A stretch of 7,648 nucleotides of DNA. It comes from Sphingomonadales bacterium. GTDB lineage: Bacteria; Pseudomonadota; Alphaproteobacteria; Sphingomonadales; Sphingomonadaceae. The notes under the pieces were generated by a model. The model saw only the letters and a program-made list of their open reading frames with translations. It was not told the origin of the DNA and did not search any database. Where the stretch lies: NCBI GenBank assembly GCA_024636595.1, contig JAGXGT010000108.1, positions 1-7,648 of the forward strand. Reading direction: 5' to 3'. How positions within the stretch are numbered: position 1 is the stretch's first letter; each line of letters starts with the position of its first letter. This document shows, piece by piece, positions 6,495 to 7,648 of this stretch. The translations under genes and the position numbers were made by a program.

Positions 6495-7268
6495 TCAGGG
6501 AACCACGCCCTCCATCACCGACTTCGCATTGTCGACGCGAATCGCCGCACCATTGATGAACTTGCTTTCATCGGATGCCAGAAACAGCACGGTATTGGCG
6601 ATATCGTCCGGTTCACCAAGCGCGCTCGGGGCCGGGCCTTCGCTGGCCGGGCGCAGATCGTCACGCCCCACAACCTTGGGGCCGATACCGACCACCATCG
6701 GCGTCAATATGCCAGCGGGATGGACGCTATTACAGCGAATATTATATTGGTTGTTGGCGCAGTGCACGGCGACGCTGCGGGTGAGGCTCTCGATCGCGCC
6801 CTTGGCCATGGCATAGGCGACCACAATCGGTTCGCCGACAATCGAAGCGATCGAGCACATATTGATGATCGCGCCGCCGCCCGAAGCCTTCATCGCCGGC
6901 ACCGCATATTTACAACCATAAAAGGCACCATCGGCGCTGACCGCCATGACGAAGCGATATTCATCGGCGGTCTGGGTCTCGATCGTGCCGGGCTCGACCA
7001 CCCCGGCGTTATTGACCAATATGTCCAGCTTGCCATGTCGCGACACGACATCGGCAATCAGGTCTTCCCAACCCTGCTCGTCGCGGACATCCTGAACATG
7101 AAACGCCGCCGCATCGCCAATCTCTCCGGCAACTCGCTTCCCGTTGTCCGCGTCCATATCGGTCAGAATCACGGTCGCGCCCTCGCGCGCAAACATCCGC
7201 GCATCCGCTTCGCCCAGCCCCTTCGCCGCGCCTGTTATTATTGCCACTTTGCCTTGCAGTCTGCCCAT
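6495..7268 (-). CDS. Short-chain dehydrogenase/reductase (classical SDR, probably NAD-dependent)
   Basis: This 257-residue protein is a cytoplasmic oxidoreductase of the classical SDR family, interconverting an alcohol and a ketone or a related pair. The Rossmann nucleotide loop TGAAKGLG is at 12-19. Asp37 at the end of the second strand (LTDMD) favours NAD(H) over NADP(H). Asp60 (QDV) contacts adenine and NNAG is at 86-89. The catalytic residues are Ser139, Tyr152 and Lys156 (YAMAK). The Asn that completes the usual tetrad (normally in a V-N-x-x-G-x-F context) is Ser111 here, in VSADGAF. The C-terminus reads GAAIRVDNA and then an unusual tail, SVMEGVVP, instead of the common GG-ending strand. 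The start is supported by GGAG seven bases upstream. The gene diverges from the SnoaL-like gene across 84 bases. Substrate is unknown; small alcohols, steroids and ring diols are all used by relatives. Confidence 0.93.
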   Translation of the reverse strand: MGRLQGKVAIITGAAKGLGEADARMFAREGATVILTDMDADNGKRVAGEIGDAAAFHVQDVRDEQGWEDLIADVVSRHGKLDILVNNAGVVEPGTIETQTADEYRFVMAVSADGAFYGCKYAVPAMKASGGGAIINMCSIASIVGEPIVVAYAMAKGAIESLTRSVAVHCANNQYNIRCNSVHPAGILTPMVVGIGPKVVGRDDLRPASEGPAPSALGEPDDIANTVLFLASDESKFINGAAIRVDNAKSVMEGVVP

Positions 7269-7312
7269 GCTTTATCTCCACCATGATCTTTGCCGTGAAA
7301 GCTAGGACCAGA

Positions 7313-7332
7313 GTCAGATAATAACGACTGAC
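7313..7332. promoter_or_regulatory. Possible operator in the divergent dehydrogenase/SnoaL-like promoter region
   Basis: GTCAG (7313-7317) and CTGAC (7328-7332) form a 5-bp inverted repeat spanning 20 bases in the 84-base gap between the two divergent genes. The left arm runs into GATAAT (7317-7322), a good -10-like hexamer for the + strand gene, but no properly spaced -35 accompanies it. A half-site spacing of 15 bases suits a dimeric regulator. No regulator gene is adjacent within the window. The arms are short enough to be chance. Confidence 0.3.
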
Positions 7333-7352
7333 AAAATGAGGAGACGACCGGA

Positions 7353-7648
7353 ATGTACACATTGGAACAGCTGTCGGCCCGCGAGGAAATCCGCGATATC
7401 CTGCACCGCTATTGCAAGGGCATCGATCGCCGCGACTGGCCGTTGGTTCGCTCCTGTTTTGCCGATGATCATGTCCACAAACATGCGGAATATGAGGGGC
7501 CACCAGACGAGTTCATCGGCTTTGCCAGCCAGGTGCTGGAACATATTCCGGGCACCCACCACTCGATCTCCAATGTCCATATCGCCCTGTCCGAAGACGG
7601 CAACAGCGCCACCACCGAGGCCAATTTTGTCGCCTATCACTATATCGA
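7353..7648 (+). CDS. SnoaL-like / NTF2-like family protein (3'-partial)
   Basis: The first 98 residues and two bases of the next codon are present; the gene runs off the right edge. The start ATG at 7353 has AGGAG about 10 bases upstream. An earlier ATG at 7336 is in another frame and ends quickly. The protein opens with LEQLSAREEIRDILHRYCKGIDRRDWPLVRSCFADD, the helical entry typical of SnoaL_4 (NTF2-like cone-fold) proteins, followed by FIGFASQVLEHIPGTHHSISN, whose H-H-x-x-x-N motif is common in the family, and a strand ending TTEANFVAYHY. Relatives include polyketide cyclases, dehydratases, isomerases and small subunits of ring dioxygenases, so the reaction cannot be named. Divergent arrangement with an SDR suggests shared regulation in a catabolic or secondary-metabolite pathway; that is inference. 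A full family member is usually about 130-170 residues, so about half to three quarters is here. Confidence 0.87.
   Translation, partial: MYTLEQLSAREEIRDILHRYCKGIDRRDWPLVRSCFADDHVHKHAEYEGPPDEFIGFASQVLEHIPGTHHSISNVHIALSEDGNSATTEANFVAYHYI

Noticed and set aside
6375..7286. Long + strand open frame (303 codons) opposite the dehydrogenase
   Set aside because: It is antisense to a complete SDR with intact motifs. The translation is His/Arg-rich and matches no family.
7329..7334. TTGTCA on the - strand as a -35 for the dehydrogenase
   Set aside because: No acceptable -10 occurs 16-18 bases downstream; the sequence there is CTGGTC.

Overview
The window looks like chromosomal DNA from a moderately GC-rich alphaproteobacterium, most likely a member of the Sphingomonadales (Erythrobacter, Sphingopyxis or Sphingorhabdus type). 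The best clue is a 218-residue LOV-HTH protein that matches, almost block for block, the blue-light transcription factor EL222 of Erythrobacter litoralis as I remember it. The genus cannot be fixed from the sequence alone. I see no insertion sequence, phage gene, CRISPR array, tRNA or rRNA.

Layout. The + strand opens inside purN (1-927), which lacks only its first few codons at the window edge. Its product is a glycinamide ribonucleotide formyltransferase joined in frame to a C-terminal MmcQ/YjbR-like domain. A 193-base gap follows. It holds a 21-codon candidate small ORF behind a very strong Shine-Dalgarno sequence (995-1060), and a hairpin that probably terminates the gene converging from the right. 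Four genes then lie on the - strand: the LOV-HTH regulator (1121-1777), an RND efflux permease (1989-5105), its lipoprotein periplasmic adaptor (5102-6199) and a short-chain dehydrogenase (6495-7268). An 84-base divergent spacer separates the dehydrogenase from a + strand SnoaL/NTF2-like gene that runs off the right edge (7353-7648).

How the genes work together. The adaptor and permease form a two-gene operon with an ATGA overlap. They should build an inner-membrane proton-driven pump that needs an outer-membrane channel encoded elsewhere, since none is present here. The LOV-HTH regulator lies downstream of the pump on the same strand, behind a 211-base gap containing a weak terminator candidate. 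Light control of the pump is therefore a testable idea, not an observation. The dehydrogenase and SnoaL-like gene form a divergent pair of the kind common in sphingomonad catabolic regions; their substrates cannot be read from the sequence.

The points most worth a second look are the PurN-YjbR fusion, the EL222-type photoreceptor with its repeat-rich upstream region, a cluster of four GGATA motifs around the pump promoter (two of them forming a small hairpin that presents the ribosome binding site), and the small ORF after purN. I did not find a clearly new multi-gene system.
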